Under the pieces are notes generated by a model. The model saw only the letters and a list, made by a program, of their open reading frames with translations. It was not told the origin of the DNA and searched no databases. A program made the translations under genes and the position numbers. This document shows, piece after piece, positions 6,701 to 7,874 of a DNA stretch of 7,874 nucleotides. The stretch is from an uncultured Atopostipes sp. Its GTDB lineage: Bacteria; Bacillota; Bacilli; Lactobacillales; Carnobacteriaceae_A. Position 1 is the stretch's first letter. Each line of letters starts with the position of its first letter. The stretch is taken from positions 1 through 7,874 of the forward strand of contig CAMYQS010000054.1 of the NCBI GenBank assembly GCA_947296835.1, given 5' to 3'.

Positions 6701-6961
6701 CCGGTTACCTAAATAAAGTGGGGTTGCTTGGATTAATGAAACCCGGTTGACTATTTTTTGTAATTCTAATTCACTTAAATCTTCTAAAGAATATTTAGAT
6801 TTTAGAAAAGATACCACGTCATCTTCAATTAGTATATCTTCATATTTCCTATTAAAACTAACCCCGTTGATATATTCATAACCTAAGTCCTGAAAGAGTT
6901 TGATCGTCGCAGCTTCTAATTCATCTTCATTAAATTTATCAACCTGAACGTTGTACTCCAT
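3797..6961 (-). CDS. hsdR: Type I restriction enzyme, restriction/translocation subunit HsdR
   Basis: A 1054-residue motor-nuclease subunit, the usual size for HsdR. With two HsdR per M2S core it would translocate unmodified DNA and cut at a distance. The N-terminal PD-(D/E)xK nuclease shows D141 and E155-x-K157 (in WEFK). The SF2 helicase motor has Walker A GATGSGKT (297-304), DEAH (403-406), motif III FTGTP (445-449), motif V around VDMWITGFDVPS (653-664) and motif VI QTISRVNR (681-688). The helical C-terminal part (about 740-1054) is the region that contacts the methylase core in this family. ATG 6961 follows hsdS by 3 nt, and its AAGGGAG ribosome site overlaps the hsdS end, so the two are translationally coupled. 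All catalytic motifs are present and the frame is unbroken, so it looks functional. An intrinsic terminator follows. Confidence 0.97.
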   Translation of the reverse strand: MEYNVQVDKFNEDELEAATIKLFQDLGYEYINGVSFNRKYEDILIEDDVVSFLKSKYSLEDLSELELQKIVNRVSLIQATPLYLGNREAFQLVNKGFDLIRDEKSKDALHIEYIDFDKPDNNIFKVVNQYSVQGERLRRPDLLIFINGIPVVIWEFKTAIEENKTIYDAWEQISIRYRRDIPNLMRYNFLSVISDGVNTRLGSIFTPYEYYYGWNKIKEDETTSQGISSLITMASGAFSKERLLAILRDFIFYPDDSRKEEAIVCRYPQFFAANKMFENIKNHMRPKGDGKGGTYFGATGSGKTYTMLFLSRLIALRDNKKMKNPTVVILTDREDLDTQTSELFVAAKQFLNENDVRSIENREDLAETLLNKPSGGIYLTTIQKFYEGTGLLSDRSNIICISDEAHRTQTGVTSKVKKTEEGVVTTHGFAKYLRDSFPNATYCGFTGTPIDETIAVFGDIVDSYTMKQSSDDGITERIAYEPRLARVIMSDEKAKEIQKYYDRVLGEGANPAQVEESQKSMSKMNQILGNKDRLQLIASDIVKHYKKLTYEKPEIVQKAMIVCSSREIAYQLLQEILIIQPDWGSKRKSENEDKLNKNQLDKLISLPKINMVATRGQNDRQELYDICGTKEYRKMLARQFKNNDSNFKIAIVVDMWITGFDVPSLAVMYIDKPLQKHTLIQTISRVNRVFDGKDQGLIVDYIGIKNQMMEAIKSYNDPKENPIDEINITLGIFKNLLSLIDDLFSNFNATEYYEGEPLERLNSLNKAAEYVQASKDLETRFMGLTRRLKSSYSICAPSGELRDLEVSRAQFYFAVRSIIYKQTKGESPDAEIMNLKVEAMVQEAILFTGIENIVDEEKSIDLYSEKFINQLDEIDLPISKFNALLRLLRKAINEYGRTNKVKSIEFNERLRRIVDEYNSRDKLVFTSEVVEDFVNNLSDKLLEILKDLETDKTSFEKLGISYEEKAFYDILIKVRDDHGFSYSNENSLKLAKKIKNLVVDKSQYVDWSRRDDIKNQLNMELTVLLYENGYPPEWDEVIFEKVMEQAENFKDFNS

Positions 6962-6964
6962 ATG

Positions 6965-7874
6965 TTATTCTCCCTTCACAGTACTGGCTTCATATATAGC
7001 TCCTCTAACTAAGATTGGGCATAAGTTCTTAATTCTTGTTTTCAATTTCTCGTTTATATTTTTTCTATTCAAATAAACCTCATAAATATCTGCAACTGCC
7101 TTTTGTATATTTAGTTCTGGAATTGGAATCGACACATTCATCATGTCCTCCCACCCAAAAGTCTCTCTAGCACTCCCCCATGAATGGAACCGAGCATATC
7201 TATCAAAATCACTTTGACTAAATAATATTCTAAGATATTCAGGATATATGGTACTCTCATCCACTTCAAATACAACATACGATGATGAGCATATATATGG
7301 GCTATCACCGTCATTAAAGGCTAGTGAAATTTTATCTCCATTTCTAGAAGTTACTGTTACATATGCAAAACTTCTTTGGTTTACAATTGAATAATTTTTT
7401 AAATTAACGCCCGACATATCAGCTTTAGTAGTAATAAATTTCTTTTCAATTGAAATTCCTCTTACTCTATCAATTCCGTAGTCAAGTTTTGTGTTTTTTT
7501 CACTAGACAATTTAATGTATGGTCCAATTTTTTTAGATTCCTCTTCATTTTTTATAGTTTCTATGTATAAATTTGCCGTAGATTTAATCTCATTTAATCC
7601 TGACTGATATGCTTTTTGATTATAAAGTAATGCGTTATACACATCTACATATTTCTTTTGAATACTAATTGGAGGAAGATTCAGCTCTATTCCACAAAAG
7701 ACTTCCCAATCCAAATTAGCTCTCACACTCGTGTCACTTAAAAACCACCCTAACCTATCTTTTTCTGATGATTGAAATATCATAAACAGATAAGTGGGTA
7801 ATATTACATCTTCTCTAATTACCTCAAATGTAGTATACGCTGGGGATACTATTATAGGTTCTACCTCAGTATAC
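6965..7874 (-). CDS. hsdS: Type I restriction-modification specificity subunit HsdS, 5' end outside window
   Basis: The frame stays open to the right edge. An internal ATG at 7783 is not the true start, because conserved HsdS sequence (SPAYTTFEVIREDVILPTYL) lies upstream of it in frame. 302 residues are visible out of an expected 380-420. The protein shows the two-fold HsdS repeat: residues 10-73 and 191-258 (from the first full codon) share S-x-Y-x-x-FEV, P-x-YL, DR, a central R, WE and a closing P-x-x-x-IQK. Each copy is the end of a target recognition domain followed by a helical conserved spacer, at about 74-110 and 259-290. The second recognition domain (about 115-230) is complete; most of the first is outside. 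It would recognise one bipartite site for both methylation and cleavage. hsdM is expected upstream (to the right). I see no inverted hsdS copy or recombinase site that would suggest phase variation. Confidence 0.95.
   Translation of the reverse strand, partial: YTEVEPIIVSPAYTTFEVIREDVILPTYLFMIFQSSEKDRLGWFLSDTSVRANLDWEVFCGIELNLPPISIQKKYVDVYNALLYNQKAYQSGLNEIKSTANLYIETIKNEEESKKIGPYIKLSSEKNTKLDYGIDRVRGISIEKKFITTKADMSGVNLKNYSIVNQRSFAYVTVTSRNGDKISLAFNDGDSPYICSSSYVVFEVDESTIYPEYLRILFSQSDFDRYARFHSWGSARETFGWEDMMNVSIPIPELNIQKAVADIYEVYLNRKNINEKLKTRIKNLCPILVRGAIYEASTVKGE

Noticed and set aside
6965..7874. Phase-variable hsdS (inverted repeats, split specificity genes)
   Set aside because: The internal similarity is the ordinary two-fold protein repeat of HsdS; no DNA-level inverted copy or second hsdS is present in the window.
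1..7874. CRISPR arrays, tRNA or rRNA genes, insertion-sequence terminal repeats
   Set aside because: No regularly spaced repeats, cloverleaf-like stretch or transposase with flanking inverted repeats was seen by eye on either strand.

Overview
The window comes from a low-GC Gram-positive (Bacillota), most likely from its accessory genome. The evidence is a strongly AT-rich sequence, GGAGG-type ribosome binding sites, TTG/GTG starts and hairpin-plus-U-run terminators, plus ICE/plasmid-type small genes (a short RadC and a DUF960 protein) and a type I restriction system. Every gene I can support lies on the minus strand, so transcription runs from high to low coordinates. The species cannot be named from this sequence.

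Right part (7874 to 3684): the tail of a type I restriction-modification operon. It holds hsdS (5' end outside the window), then hsdR 3 nt downstream, then an intrinsic terminator. The methylase gene hsdM is not in the window and is expected further right.

Middle (3670 to 2900): two small genes, both damaged, each preceded by a hairpin. One is a DUF960-family gene broken by a one-base frameshift. The other is a short RadC/JAB-domain gene cut right after its His-Asn-His metal-site motif. A possible 32-codon leader ORF runs through the hairpin between them.

Left part (about 2898 to 1, continuing off the left edge): the end of a mobile element inserted in radC. Reading inward from its end there is a promoter, a perfect dyad, and a tightly packed operon: a tyrosine recombinase with all catalytic residues (359 aa), a small HTH protein (104 aa), and a second large recombinase-like protein of which 465 residues are visible. 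The last is open to the window edge, starts with TTG, carries two N-terminal zinc ribbons and ends here in a core-binding domain. Insertion in radC, two unequal tyrosine recombinases and a small third protein are the hallmarks of the Tn554 family. The gene order (small protein between the recombinases), the HTH nature of the small protein and an insertion point a few codons from the one I recall for Tn554 suggest a divergent relative. Any cargo lies outside the window.

The picture is nested mobility: a defence/transfer-type island (hsdS-hsdR, DUF960, radC) that was itself invaded by a site-specific recombinase-trio transposon. With the genes called here, no stretch longer than about 300 bases lacks a gene.
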